Assembly (NCBI GenBank): GCA_023421395.1 | Contig: JAEZTL010000028.1 | Location: 13,178-77,177, forward strand | From: Bacillota bacterium | GTDB lineage: Bacteria > Bacillota > Clostridia > Christensenellales > Aristaeellaceae | Length of the DNA stretch: 64,000 nucleotides | Direction: 5' to 3' | Shown: positions 17,807 to 27,227 of the stretch, in pieces | How the letters are laid out: each line of letters starts with the position of its first letter | Numbering within the stretch: the first letter of the stretch is position 1 | The notes under the pieces: generated by a model | Told to the model about the DNA's origin: nothing | Database searches by the model: none | The model's input: the letters and a program-made list of their open reading frames with translations, nothing else | Position numbers and translations under genes: made by a program

Positions 17807-19420
17807 ATGAAATTGAATCTTGAAAGCCTGAAAAACGGCGAGTTCGAGGGAAAGGGCTACATCCTGCCCCGGTTTGACATCGGAGCCATGCGGGAACGGA
17901 CGAAGAAAAGCCCGGCGTGGCTGCACTTTGGCGCGGGCAACATCCTGCGCGCCTTCCCCTGCGTGCTGCTCCAGACGCTGCTCGAGCGCGGCGGCGCGGA
18001 TACCGGCATGATCGTCGCGGAGGCCTACGACGAGGAGATCATTACGAGGGCTTTTGCGCCCTACGATAACCTGTGCCTGGCCGTTTCGCTCAAGAGTGAC
18101 GGCAGCGTGGAAAAGCGCGTGGTGGCCTCCGTGGCCGAGGCGCTGGGCTACCGCGCGAACCGCGCGCGGATTGAGGAAGTGTTCGTCAATCCCGGCCTGC
18201 AAATGGTTTCCATGACCATCACCGAAAAGGGCTACGCCGTGACGGACGCGGACGGCGCGCCGCTTCGCTACTGCGCGGGCGACTTCCTCTCCATGGACGA
18301 CCCGGTGTCCCAAATGGGCATCCTGGCCAGGCTCCTCCACCTTCGCTACCGCGCGGGGGCGCTGCCCGTGGCGATGGTTTCGCTGGACAACTGCGCCCAC
18401 AACGGCGACATCCTGAAAAGCGGCGTCGTGGCCATCGCGGAGAGCTGGAGCGAAAAGGGCCTCGCGGACGACGGCTTCCTCGATTACCTGGCGGACGGAA
18501 CGCGGGTTTCGTTTACCTGGAGCATGATCGACAAGATCACGCCGCGGCCGTCGGAGGAAGTCATCAAAATGCTGGAGGCCGACGGTTTCACCGGCGCCCG
18601 TGTGTCGGTGACGGCCAAAAACACCTACGTCAGCGCCATGGTCAACGCCGAGGAATGCGAATACCTGGCCATCGAGGACGCCTTCCCCAACGGCCGGCCC
18701 AGGCTCGAGGCCGCGGGCGTGATCTTCGCATCCCGGGAGACGGTGGACCGCATCGAAAAGATGAAGGTATGCACCTGCCTGAACCCGCTGCACACGTGCC
18801 TGGCCGTATTCGGCTGCCTGATGGGCCATCAAAAGATCTCCGACGAGATGAGGGACGATCAGCTCAGCGCGCTCGTCCGCCGTCTCGGCTACGACGAGGG
18901 CATGCCCGTGGTGGTGGACCCGGGCGTGATGAGCGCGGAAAAATTCATCGGCGAGGTCATCAACCTGCGCTTCCCCAATCCCTTCGTCCCCGACACCCCA
19001 CAGCGCATCGCCTGTGATACTTCCAAGAAGCTGCCGGTGCGCTTCGGCGAGACGCTCAAGGCCTACGTCGCCCGGGGGCGGGAGGATTTGTCCTTTCTCA
19101 ACTTCATTCCGCTGGTGTTCGCGGGCTACGCGCGCTACCTCACCGGAATCGGCGATGACGGCGCGCCCTTTACGCGCTCGCCGGACCCGAACCTCGAATC
19201 CCTCGGCGCCTGCGTTTCCGGCTACCGGCTGGGCGAATTCTTCGACACGGCGAGGCTGAGGCCGCTTTTCTCCCGGGCGGACGTCTTCGGTGTGGACCTG
19301 TACCGTCACGGCCTGGGCGAAAAGGCGGAGGCGCTGTTCGCCCGAATGAACCGCGGCCCAGGCGCGGTCCGGGAGACGATCCGCTCGGCGCTGGACGGGG
19401 CCGGAGAGCGCCCGCGGTAA
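17807..19420 (+). CDS. uxuB: Fructuronate reductase-like mannitol dehydrogenase family protein
   Basis: The 537-residue protein fits the polyol-specific long-chain dehydrogenase family: HFGAGNILRAF near residue 40 for NAD binding, MVSLDNCAHNG, the MIDKITPRP segment with the catalytic lysine, and a C-terminal CLNPLHTCLAVFGCL region. Next to uxuA it most likely reduces D-fructuronate to D-mannonate with NADH. Tagaturonate reductase is less likely, because the neighbour is UxuA rather than UxaA. The start is ATG 17807, 10 bases after the uxuA stop, with AGGACAAGGG upstream. Confidence 0.88.
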   Translation: MKLNLESLKNGEFEGKGYILPRFDIGAMRERTKKSPAWLHFGAGNILRAFPCVLLQTLLERGGADTGMIVAEAYDEEIITRAFAPYDNLCLAVSLKSDGSVEKRVVASVAEALGYRANRARIEEVFVNPGLQMVSMTITEKGYAVTDADGAPLRYCAGDFLSMDDPVSQMGILARLLHLRYRAGALPVAMVSLDNCAHNGDILKSGVVAIAESWSEKGLADDGFLDYLADGTRVSFTWSMIDKITPRPSEEVIKMLEADGFTGARVSVTAKNTYVSAMVNAEECEYLAIEDAFPNGRPRLEAAGVIFASRETVDRIEKMKVCTCLNPLHTCLAVFGCLMGHQKISDEMRDDQLSALVRRLGYDEGMPVVVDPGVMSAEKFIGEVINLRFPNPFVPDTPQRIACDTSKKLPVRFGETLKAYVARGREDLSFLNFIPLVFAGYARYLTGIGDDGAPFTRSPDPNLESLGACVSGYRLGEFFDTARLRPLFSRADVFGVDLYRHGLGEKAEALFARMNRGPGAVRETIRSALDGAGERPR

Positions 19421-19434
19421 ACGCGGAAAACCGC

Positions 19435-19463
19435 TTCAAATCCGGCGGGGAAAATGATACAAT
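19435..19463 (+). promoter_or_regulatory. Promoter for the KDG kinase gene
   Basis: TTCAAA (19435-19440), a 17-base spacer and TACAAT (19458-19463) lie downstream of the uxuB stop. The KDG kinase gene can therefore be transcribed separately, with a leader of about 110 bases. Confidence 0.65.
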
Positions 19464-19477
19464 AGAACGTGCTTGAA

Positions 19478-19553
19478 AAAACGCCTCCGGCGGGCGCCGC
19501 CCGTCCGCAGGGCCATGGCCGCGGGCTTCGCGGCGCGCCCCGCGGGAGGCAAA
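19478..19553 (+). other. GC-rich structured leader before the KDG kinase gene
   Basis: The leader contains a long imperfect inverted repeat: GCCTCC near 19479 can pair with GGAGGC near 19551, and GGGCGC with GCGCCC inside it, around the palindrome GGCCATGGCC. Its function is unknown. It does not match a riboswitch class that I recognise. Confidence 0.45.
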
Positions 19554-19579
19554 AACGCAAAAATCTGGAGGGATTCACA

Positions 19580-20617
19580 ATGAGTACGCGCGTTGTCACA
19601 TTTGGGGAGATTATGCTGCGGCTGAAGAGCCCCGGGTATGAACGCCTCTTTCAGTCTCCCGCCCTCGAGGCGACCTTCGGCGGCGGCGAGGCCAACGTCG
19701 CCGTGTCGCTGGCCAACTTCGGCATGGACGCGGCGTTTGTGACGCTGCTGCCCAAAAACGACGTCGGCGAAGCCTGCATCCGGGAACTGCGCGGCTTCGG
19801 CGTGGACACCTCGCGTATCCTGCGCGCCGACGGGCGCATGGGCATCTACTTTCTGGAGGGCGGCGCCTGCCAGCGCCCCAGCAAGGTGATCTACGACCGC
19901 GCGGACAGCTGCATCGCCCGCGCGAAGCCCGGCGACGTCGACTGGGACCGGGTGTTTGACGGCGCGACCTGGTTTCACATCTCGGGCATCACGCCGGCCA
20001 TCTCCCGCGGCGCGGCGGATTTGTCACTGGAGGCGGTCCGCGCGGCCCGGACAAAGGGCGTGGCGGTCAGCTGCGATCTCAACTACCGCAAAAACCTCTG
20101 GAAATATGGCGCCGGCGCGGTGGAGATCATGACGGAACTGACAAAATCCGTGGACGTAGCCATCGCCAATGAGGAGGACTTCCAGAAATCGCTGGGCCTG
20201 AAGGCGGAGTCGGCGGCCTCGGCGGAAGAAGGCGAAATCGACATCGGCCAGTACCGCGAAATCGCGGCGCTGGCCATGGATCGGTTCCCCAATCTCTCGA
20301 CGGTGGCCATCACGCTGCGCGAGAGCCGGTCCGCCAACCACAACGATTGGAGCGCCTGTATCTGGGACGGCAAAAACTTCCACCGCTCGCGCCGGTACGC
20401 CATCACCGACATCGTGGATCGCGTCGGCGGCGGCGACAGTTTCTCGGCGGGGCTGATCTACGGGCTGAACCGCTGCGAGGGCCACCGGGAGGCGTTGGAA
20501 TTCGCGGTGGCGGCCTCTTGCCTCAAGCATACCATCGGCGGCGACTACAACCGCGTGTCGGTGGCCGAGGTGCAGTCGCTGATGAAGGGCTCCGGTTCAG
20601 GCCGCGTCCAGCGGTAA
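19580..20617 (+). CDS. kdgK: 2-dehydro-3-deoxygluconate kinase (PfkB family)
   Basis: The 345-residue ribokinase-fold enzyme has FGGGEANVAVSLANFG at about 33-48 and the PfkB signature DIVDRVGGGDSFSAGLI with the catalytic aspartate. It should phosphorylate KDG, the product of UxuA, to KDPG. GGAGG precedes ATG 19580; the frame open further upstream is not needed. An internal acidic insertion (SAASAEEGEID, near residue 217) is typical of a KdgK subgroup. It completes the mannonate-to-KDPG steps of the hexuronate pathway and is followed by a terminator. Confidence 0.92.
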   Translation: MSTRVVTFGEIMLRLKSPGYERLFQSPALEATFGGGEANVAVSLANFGMDAAFVTLLPKNDVGEACIRELRGFGVDTSRILRADGRMGIYFLEGGACQRPSKVIYDRADSCIARAKPGDVDWDRVFDGATWFHISGITPAISRGAADLSLEAVRAARTKGVAVSCDLNYRKNLWKYGAGAVEIMTELTKSVDVAIANEEDFQKSLGLKAESAASAEEGEIDIGQYREIAALAMDRFPNLSTVAITLRESRSANHNDWSACIWDGKNFHRSRRYAITDIVDRVGGGDSFSAGLIYGLNRCEGHREALEFAVAASCLKHTIGGDYNRVSVAEVQSLMKGSGSGRVQR

Positions 20618-20632
20618 GGCAAAGGGCACTTG

Positions 20633-20671
20633 AAAGCGCGCTCCCCGCACATCGCGGGCGGCGCGCTTTTT
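20633..20671 (+). terminator. Rho-independent terminator after kdgK
   Basis: The stem AAAGCGCGC/GCGCGCTTT encloses a second CCCGC/GCGGG stem and is followed by a run of T. Confidence 0.88.
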
Positions 20672-20689
20672 CGTCCCCTTCCGCGCCCC

Positions 20690-20718
20690 TTGAAAACCCG
20701 CTCCGTTTGTGTTACGCT
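20690..20718 (+). promoter_or_regulatory. Promoter for the second YesM/YesN pair
   Basis: TTGAAA (20690-20695), 17 bases, TACGCT (20713-20718), about 40 bases before the kinase start. Confidence 0.6.
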
Positions 20719-20757
20719 TTTGAGAGAAATTCGCCATCATAAGGGACGAAGGGTGAA

Positions 20758-22554
20758 GTGCCCGTGAAGAGGACCGCCTCGTTTTTTGCCAGCCTGTCGG
20801 TCAAAACCCGGCTGACCATGCTGTTCGCGCTGGTGTCACTGATCCCCGTATGCGTGATCGGCGCAATCTCGCTGGATGTGTCCTCCCGCACGATGCTGGA
20901 AAAAGGCGTGACCGACAGCCAGAGCCGGCTGGAGTTCATCGCCTACCGGGTGGACGAGATCATGCGTGAAAAGCACCGGGATACGCTGCTCGTGGCCTTC
21001 AACCCCTACGTGCGCGCCTATTTTGATGCGGAGGCCCGGCAGGAGATGATCCCCTCGATGGTGGAGGATCAGGCCAGGCGGCAGATCATCCGGCTCTACA
21101 ACAGCCAGGAGGCCAGCGCGGTGCTCTTCATCGGCGGCGGCGTGGCGCTTCGGTACTCCACGGACGCGTCGGTGGTACAGCTTCTGCCCGCCGCGCCGGA
21201 GGGCCTGCCCGATCCCGCGGACTTTCAGCTCTTCGACCTGTGGCAGGACGCGACGCTGGACGGCGGCGAGCGGGTGATCCCCTACGTGCGCCAGGTGCTG
21301 GACAGGCAGAACCGCGCAGCGGCGCTGATCCGGGTCAACGTGCGCGAGAGCCTCTTTCGCAAGCTCTACCAGCCCTATGAGGACGCCCGGGGCAGCCGCT
21401 TCATGATCGTCAACGACCGGGGCACCATCCAGTCCTGCGCGGACGGCGCGCTCTACGGTCAAAACCTGTATCAGGCGCTGGGCATCGCGCCGGACACGCT
21501 TTCCGGTTCCTCCGGCTCGCTGGATCTTGGCAACCGGGTACTGGTGTATCACCGGGACGCCACGCGCCGCCTGGCCTTTCTGGAACTGATCCCGGAGGCC
21601 GCCCTGAACGCGGGCTTCCGCCCGATCCTCACGATGACGCTATTGGTGGCGGCGCTGTGCATCGGGCTGTGCGTACTGCTGGGTTCCATGATGTCCCGCA
21701 GCTTCATGAAGCCGCTGTACCGGCTGATCAGCCGAGTTTCGTCCTACGCGCCGGGGCAGCCCAAGGACCATCCGCCCGTTAAGAACGAAATCGCGCTGCT
21801 GGACGACAAGTACGGCCAGATTCTGGAAAAGCTGGAGGACTCCATCCAGCAGTACTACGAAGAACAGAAAAACAACCGGGAAGCGCAGATCCGCGCGCTG
21901 GAATTCCAGATCAACCCGCACTTTCTGTACAACACGCTGTCCACCATCATCTGGCTGATCGGCGCGGGCGAAGACAAAAAAGCGATCCGCATCACAAAGG
22001 ATCTGGCCTCCTTCTTCCGCATCAGCATCAGCCGTGGGCGCGACTCCATCCCGCTGCGCGAGCAGATCAAGCACATAGAGCTCTACATCGGCATCCAGAT
22101 GGCCCGCTATGAGGACTCAATCACCGTGACCTACGCGATGCCCGAGGAGCTTCTGGACTGCCTGACGCCCCGGCTGATCCTGCAGCCGCTGGTGGAAAAT
22201 TCCATCATCCACGGCATGCAGGCCAACGCGACCAAAACCTGCCGCATCGCACTCTCCGCCCGCGCGGAGGGGGACGACATCCTCTTAATGGTACGCGACG
22301 ACGGCGAGATCGCCACCCGGGAGACCATTGACTCCATGAACCGCTTCCTGCACCACCGCAGCGAAGCGCCGGCGCCGCCCGGCTACGGCATCGGCATCTC
22401 CAACGTCCACGACCGGGTGCGGATGTGCTTTGGCGAGGGCTACGGTCTTACCTTCGCCCGGGAGGGGAACGAGACGGTCGCCACGGTGCGAATCAAGTGC
22501 GTCCCGCCCGGCGCGCCGCAAGGCGCATGCCCCGCCGGACCCAATCAGCCTTAG
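20758..22554 (+). CDS. YesM-type sensor histidine kinase
   Basis: The 598-residue membrane kinase has TM1 at about 18-40, an extracellular Cache-like region, TM2 at about 288-309, a linker with HAMP character, and the His_kinase motif FQINPHFLYN (H388). The ATPase domain has the N box LVENSIIHG and RDDGE. It should sense an extracellular sugar and act on the YesN-type regulator encoded 17 bases downstream. GTG 20758 is preferred, with GAAGGGTGAA upstream; GTG 20764 is an alternative. The pair precedes a sugar ABC importer that is probably its target. Confidence 0.9.
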   Translation: MPVKRTASFFASLSVKTRLTMLFALVSLIPVCVIGAISLDVSSRTMLEKGVTDSQSRLEFIAYRVDEIMREKHRDTLLVAFNPYVRAYFDAEARQEMIPSMVEDQARRQIIRLYNSQEASAVLFIGGGVALRYSTDASVVQLLPAAPEGLPDPADFQLFDLWQDATLDGGERVIPYVRQVLDRQNRAAALIRVNVRESLFRKLYQPYEDARGSRFMIVNDRGTIQSCADGALYGQNLYQALGIAPDTLSGSSGSLDLGNRVLVYHRDATRRLAFLELIPEAALNAGFRPILTMTLLVAALCIGLCVLLGSMMSRSFMKPLYRLISRVSSYAPGQPKDHPPVKNEIALLDDKYGQILEKLEDSIQQYYEEQKNNREAQIRALEFQINPHFLYNTLSTIIWLIGAGEDKKAIRITKDLASFFRISISRGRDSIPLREQIKHIELYIGIQMARYEDSITVTYAMPEELLDCLTPRLILQPLVENSIIHGMQANATKTCRIALSARAEGDDILLMVRDDGEIATRETIDSMNRFLHHRSEAPAPPGYGIGISNVHDRVRMCFGEGYGLTFAREGNETVATVRIKCVPPGAPQGACPAGPNQP

Positions 22555-22571
22555 CACTGGGAGGAAGACGG

Positions 22572-23318
22572 ATGTTTACCATGCTGGTGGTGGATGACGA
22601 GCGCCTGCTGGCCGAGGGCATGCGCGGAATCATCGACGAGACGGGCCTTTTCCAAACCTTCACCGCCCAGAGCGGCGCGGAGGCGCTGTCCATCGTGAAC
22701 GGACGCCGCATCGACGCGATGCTGCTGGATATCGCCATGCCCGGGATGAACGGCATCGAACTGATGAAGCGCCTGGGCAACCGGCCGGACAGACCCGCCA
22801 CCATCATCATCAGCGGCTACGATGAATTCGACTACGCCAAGCAGGCGCTCAGCTACGGCGCGGTGGACTATGTCCTCAAGCCCGTGGATCAGGACGACGT
22901 GCGCGCCATGGCCCATCGCCTTCACGCGCTGGCGTCCGAGCGGGAATCCAGGGACCGGCTTTTGCGCAGCGCGATGGCGGACAAAAACACGGATCAGGCG
23001 CCCCGGTCCGTGGCGGAGCAGGCCCGCCTGGCCATCGACCGGGGCTATGCCAGCCCGAAGCTGAGCGTCAACCGCCTGTCGACGCTCCTGGGTTATTCCC
23101 CCAATTACCTGGGCAACGCCTTCAAGCGTGCCTTCGGCATCTCCATTGCGGACTACATCGGCCGGACCCGTGTCGCGGAGGCCAAGCGGCTGATGGATGA
23201 GACGGATCTGATGATCTACGAGATCGCCTTCAAGGTGGGGTTTGAGGATCAGCACTACTTCAGCAAGACCTTTAAAAAGTACGCCGGGGCCACGCCGTCG
23301 GAATACCGACGCCGGTAG
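22572..23318 (+). CDS. YesN-type response regulator, receiver plus AraC HTH
   Basis: The 248-residue protein has a receiver domain (phospho-acceptor D53 in MLLDIAMPGMNG; Lys in YVLKPV) and a C-terminal AraC HTH pair (about 145-248: LSVNRLSTLLGYSPNYLGNAF, then IAFKVGFEDQHYFSKTF). GGGAGGAAGACGG precedes ATG 22572. It is probably the activator of the downstream importer operon, whose candidate promoter near 23386 has a good -10 but a poor -35 box. Confidence 0.92.
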   Translation: MFTMLVVDDERLLAEGMRGIIDETGLFQTFTAQSGAEALSIVNGRRIDAMLLDIAMPGMNGIELMKRLGNRPDRPATIIISGYDEFDYAKQALSYGAVDYVLKPVDQDDVRAMAHRLHALASERESRDRLLRSAMADKNTDQAPRSVAEQARLAIDRGYASPKLSVNRLSTLLGYSPNYLGNAFKRAFGISIADYIGRTRVAEAKRLMDETDLMIYEIAFKVGFEDQHYFSKTFKKYAGATPSEYRRR

Positions 23319-23385
23319 GACCTTCATCGTTGATTTTTCCACCAAATGCTTTGATATTTATATTCCGTCACGGCGGATGAATAGA

Positions 23386-23391
23386 TACTAT
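23386..23391 (+). promoter_or_regulatory. Candidate -10 box for the rhamnose/AI-2-type importer operon
   Basis: TACTAT lies about 70 bases before the ATPase start. There is no good -35 box at 17 bases, which fits control by the adjacent AraC-type regulator. The surrounding region (23325-23400) is AT-rich. Confidence 0.4.
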
Positions 23392-23459
23392 AAAACAGTA
23401 GGGTTCGAATTGTCCCTATCGCTCAAAACATTGTGTTTTCAAGGAATGGAGGCGGCGGC

Positions 23460-24956
23460 ATGGCGGACGGCGGCGTGTTCCTCCGGCTGGAGAACGTGTC
23501 CAAAACCTTTCCGGGTGTCAACGCGCTCGCGGGCGTGAGCTTTGACGTCCGGCGGGGCGAGGTGCATGCGCTGATCGGTGAAAACGGCGCCGGCAAGTCG
23601 ACGCTGATCAAGGTGCTGACCGGCGTCTACCAGGCCGATCCCGGCGCGGTGATCGAAATCGAGGGCAAACGCGTCGAAACCATGACGGCGCTCGACGCGA
23701 TGCGCAGCGGCATCATCGCGATCTATCAGGATTTTTCACTCTTTCCCACGCTGACGGTCAAGGAGAACATCGCCTTTACCGAGCAGATCGAAAAGCGCAA
23801 CCGCCTGGTGGACTGGCGCGCCATGGAGCGCACCGCCCGCGAAGCGCTTAAGAGCCTGGGCGTAAACATCGACCTCCGCGCCCGCGCCAATACGCTGTCC
23901 ACCGCCAAACAGCAGCTGGTGGCCATCGCCCGGGCGCTGGTGTACGACGCAAAGCTTCTGGTCATGGACGAGCCCACCTCGGCGCTCTCCGCGGGCGAGG
24001 TAGAGGCCCTTTTCAAAATTGTTCGCACGCTCCGCGACCGGGGGATGGCGATCATCTTCATCAGCCACAAGCTGGACGAGCTGTTCGGCATCGCGGACCG
24101 CATGACCGTGCTCCGGGACGGCAAGCTCATCGGCACCGCACCCGCCGCCGAGATGGACCGCAAAAAGCTGATCTCGATGATGGTGGGCCGGGAGATCAGC
24201 GACGAGCGCCTGGTTGGCAAGGGCTCCGGCGAGGTGGTGCTGGAGGTCAAAAACATCTCCAAAAAGGGCAACTACCAGAACGTGTCCTTCCAGCTTCGCC
24301 GAGGTGAAGTGCTGGGGATCACCGGCCTCGTGGGCGCGGGCCGCACGGAGACGGTGCTGTCGCTCTTCGGGCTCAACCCGCCGGACAGCGGCGAAATCTA
24401 TCTGGAGGGCAAAAAGGTGCTGCCACGTTCGCCCGCCGAGGCCAAAAAACTGGGGATTGCCTTTGTGCCCGAATCCCGGCAGACCGAGGGGCTGGTGATG
24501 CAGCAGGACGCGGAAGGCAACCTGACGCTGCCGATCCTCTCCTCCTTCGCCAACCGGTTCGGCATCATCGACTTCCGCCGGCGCAGAACGCGCGCCCAGG
24601 AAATGATCCGGCAGCTGGGCGTACGCCCCCCCTACACCCACATGCAGGCGTTGAAGTTTTCCGGCGGCAATCAGCAAAAGATCGTCGTAGCCAAATGGCT
24701 GGCCACCAGCCCCAAAGTGCTGATCGTCGACGAGCCCACCAACGGCATCGACGTGGGCGCCAAGTCCGAAATTCACAAGCTCCTGCGGGATCTGGCAGAC
24801 TCGGGCATGGCGGTGATCATGGTCTCCAGCGAGCTCCCGGAGATCTTCTCGATCTCCGACCGGATCCTCGTCATGCGCCGGGGCCGCGTGACCGGCGAAT
24901 TCGACGGTGCCACCGCCACCCAGGAGATGCTGATGGAAAAGGCGGTTCTTGCCTGA
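23460..24956 (+). CDS. Sugar ABC ATPase with two NBDs (RbsA/RhaT/LsrA type)
   Basis: The 498-residue protein has two fused ATPase domains. The first has Walker A GENGAGKST (residues 40-48) and Walker B LLVMDEPTSAL. The second has the degenerate Walker A GLVGAGRTE typical of the CUT2 family, signature FSGGNQQK and Walker B VLIVDEPTNGIDVG. It powers a monosaccharide importer with the two permeases and the binding protein that follow. ATG 23460 has AATGGAGG upstream. The order ATPase, permease, permease, binding protein matches rha and lsr operons. Confidence 0.93.
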   Translation: MADGGVFLRLENVSKTFPGVNALAGVSFDVRRGEVHALIGENGAGKSTLIKVLTGVYQADPGAVIEIEGKRVETMTALDAMRSGIIAIYQDFSLFPTLTVKENIAFTEQIEKRNRLVDWRAMERTAREALKSLGVNIDLRARANTLSTAKQQLVAIARALVYDAKLLVMDEPTSALSAGEVEALFKIVRTLRDRGMAIIFISHKLDELFGIADRMTVLRDGKLIGTAPAAEMDRKKLISMMVGREISDERLVGKGSGEVVLEVKNISKKGNYQNVSFQLRRGEVLGITGLVGAGRTETVLSLFGLNPPDSGEIYLEGKKVLPRSPAEAKKLGIAFVPESRQTEGLVMQQDAEGNLTLPILSSFANRFGIIDFRRRRTRAQEMIRQLGVRPPYTHMQALKFSGGNQQKIVVAKWLATSPKVLIVDEPTNGIDVGAKSEIHKLLRDLADSGMAVIMVSSELPEIFSISDRILVMRRGRVTGEFDGATATQEMLMEKAVLA

Positions 24957-25121
24957 GGCTGTGCGCGCCACCCTTCGGTTGTCTTGAAATCCATCGGTCG
25001 CGGTCCCCTGAACCCCGGGCAGAACGGGGGCGCCGCTGGAAACGATCAAAAAAGTGACGGAACGGCCTCACGCCAGTCCGCCGCGCTCCCCACTACGCGA
25101 TCCTGAAAAGGAGGGTTCCGC
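24957..25121 (+). other. 165-base gap within the importer operon
   Basis: No gene is seen. The region holds only a small CCCC/GGGG-type inverted repeat near 25013 and the AAAAGGAGGG ribosome-binding site of the next gene. Confidence 0.6.
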
Positions 25122-26159
25122 TTGACCGACCGCCTGAAGCGGCTGATGGGCCAGAAGGAGATTTCCGTCGGCGCGATGCTCCTGGGCGTCATGCTGATCT
25201 CCTGGCTGTTCAACCCCACATTCCTCTCCTTCGAGAACCTGATGGACGTGCTCAAGTCCAACGCGGTGCTGGGCACCTGCGCCATGGGCATGCTGCTGAT
25301 CATCATCACCGGCGGCATCGACGTGTCCATCGGCTCGCAGCTGGCGCTGGTGACGGTTTTGACCGGCCAGATCATGAACCGCACCGGCTTTGACAACCTC
25401 GTCGTCATCTACCTTCTCGGCATCGCCATTGGCGGCGCGGTGGGGCTTCTCAACGGGCTGATGGTGGCGCGGCTGGGCCTCCCGGCCATCATCGCCACGC
25501 TGGGCATGTCGTCGGTGATCGACGGGTTCCTCCGCTATTACACCAACGGCACCTGGATCAACCAGCTGCCGCAGAAGATCATCGATTTCGGCCTGGTGAA
25601 GTTCTTCTCCTTCCGCAACCTGAACGGTTCGGAGATCGGCGTGCCGGTGCAGTTTCTTCTGTTCCTCGTGGCGATGCTGGTCGCCTGGTTTCTCATCAAG
25701 CGCACGATGCTCGGCCGCTCCATCATGGCGATGGGGTCCAACCCCGTCTCCGCCCAGCGCGCGGGCCTCAACAACAAGCGCCTGACGGTCTTCGCCTACG
25801 CCTTTTCCGGCATGATGGCGGGCTTCGCGGCGATCACCTATACGTCCATCATGAAGTCCGTGGACCCCAACGCCTTTCTCGGCTACGAGATGAGCGTCAT
25901 CGGCGCGGTGGTGCTGGGCGGCGCGCTGCTGACCGGCGGTTCCGGCTCCGTCACGGGCACATTCCTGGGCGTAATGCTGTTCGCCTTCATCTCCAACGGC
26001 CTGACGCTTGCCCGGATCTCCACCTACTGGCAGTCGATCATCGTCGGCGCGATCATCCTGCTGGCGGTCAGCTTCGACATGATCAAGCTCCGGCGCGAGG
26101 AACGGCGGCAGACCAAAGTGGACATCGACACCGCGCTGGACGGAAGGGAGGGTGCCTGA
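25122..26159 (+). CDS. Sugar ABC permease, CUT2 (RhaP/LsrC type)
   Basis: The 345-residue permease has eight to ten hydrophobic segments and the BPD_transp_2 features ITGGIDVSIGS, NGLMVARLGLPAIIATLGM and VVLGGALLTGGSGSV. TTG 25122 is the likely start, with AAAAGGAGGG at good spacing. Its stop overlaps the next permease start (TGATG). It forms half of a heterodimeric channel. Confidence 0.93.
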   Translation: MTDRLKRLMGQKEISVGAMLLGVMLISWLFNPTFLSFENLMDVLKSNAVLGTCAMGMLLIIITGGIDVSIGSQLALVTVLTGQIMNRTGFDNLVVIYLLGIAIGGAVGLLNGLMVARLGLPAIIATLGMSSVIDGFLRYYTNGTWINQLPQKIIDFGLVKFFSFRNLNGSEIGVPVQFLLFLVAMLVAWFLIKRTMLGRSIMAMGSNPVSAQRAGLNNKRLTVFAYAFSGMMAGFAAITYTSIMKSVDPNAFLGYEMSVIGAVVLGGALLTGGSGSVTGTFLGVMLFAFISNGLTLARISTYWQSIIVGAIILLAVSFDMIKLRREERRQTKVDIDTALDGREGA

Positions 26160-27151
26160 TGGAACACATGCGCGAGCACCTGACCCGCAACAAAAACCAG
26201 TACTTCCTGCTGGCGCTGCTCCTGCTCCTGATCGCGCTCATGTCGCTGTTGGCCCCCGGTAAATTCCTGAGCGTGCGCAACTTCAAGAACATGGGCTTCC
26301 AGATGGCGGAGTTCGGCATTCTGGCGATCGGCATGAGCGTGGTCATCATGACGGGCGGCATCAATCTTTCGCTGGTGAATTCGGCCATGCTGTCGGCCAT
26401 CGTGGGTGCGTTTCTGATGCGGGCGATGAACGAGGCGGGCGGCATTCCGGACCTTCTCATCATCGCCGCGGGCATCGTGGCGGTCATGGCGGTATCGGTC
26501 GTCTGCGGCGTCGTCAACGGCTACTTCGTGGCTTACGTGGGGGTGGCCTCGCTTCTGGTCACGCTGGGCACACAGACGGTCTTCAACGGCATCTCCCTCA
26601 ACGTCACCCGCGGCTCGGGCATTTCGGGTTTCCCGGCCCTCTTCCAGCGCATCGGCGCGGGCTCGTTCGCAAACTTCCCCTACACGATGATGATCTACAT
26701 CGCGGTGATCCTGGCCGCTTATTTCATGGTGGAGCGCACCCCCTGGGGCGTGAGCGTCTACATGGTGGGCGGCAACGAAAAAGCGACCCGCTTCAGCGGC
26801 ATCAACACCCGCGCGGTATTGATGAAGGTGTACATTTTTTCCTCCATCATGGCGGGTCTCGCGGGCATCCTGATGGTGTCCCGGTACAATTCCGCCCGCG
26901 CCGACTACGGCTCCAGCTATACGCTGCAGGCGGTGGCGGCCACGGTGCTGGGCGGCACGGACATCAACGGCGGCAGCGGGCACATCCTGGGCACGGTCAC
27001 GGCCGTGGCCATCCTGCAGGTGGTGTCCTCCGGCTTCAACATCATCGGCATCAACCGCAACATCACCGACGTGGTCACCGGGCTGATCCTGGTGCTGGTG
27101 CTGTCCTTCAACTTCTTCGCGGCGCGGGAGCGCCGCGGCAAAAAAGCCTGA
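26159..27151 (+). CDS. Sugar ABC permease, CUT2 (RhaQ/LsrD type)
   Basis: This 330-residue second permease has the same family features (MTGGINLSLVNSAM, VVNGYFVAYVGVASLLVTLGT, VLGGTDINGGSG). Having two different permeases is typical of rhamnose and AI-2 importers, whereas ribose-type systems use a homodimer. Its start overlaps the preceding stop. Confidence 0.92.
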   Translation: MEHMREHLTRNKNQYFLLALLLLLIALMSLLAPGKFLSVRNFKNMGFQMAEFGILAIGMSVVIMTGGINLSLVNSAMLSAIVGAFLMRAMNEAGGIPDLLIIAAGIVAVMAVSVVCGVVNGYFVAYVGVASLLVTLGTQTVFNGISLNVTRGSGISGFPALFQRIGAGSFANFPYTMMIYIAVILAAYFMVERTPWGVSVYMVGGNEKATRFSGINTRAVLMKVYIFSSIMAGLAGILMVSRYNSARADYGSSYTLQAVAATVLGGTDINGGSGHILGTVTAVAILQVVSSGFNIIGINRNITDVVTGLILVLVLSFNFFAARERRGKKA

Positions 27152-27164
27152 CCGATGGATTTCT

Positions 27165-27192
27165 CAGCCCGGCACCCGGGCAGCCCGGGCTG
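27165..27192 (+). other. Intercistronic hairpin before binding-protein gene
   Basis: CAGCCCGG (27165-27172) pairs with CCGGGCTG (27185-27192) around a loop that contains CCCGGG. It lies between the last permease gene and the binding-protein gene and probably affects their relative mRNA levels. Confidence 0.6.
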
Positions 27193-27227
27193 TGGAACGG
27201 GATAAACCAAAATAAGGAGTGACTTGC

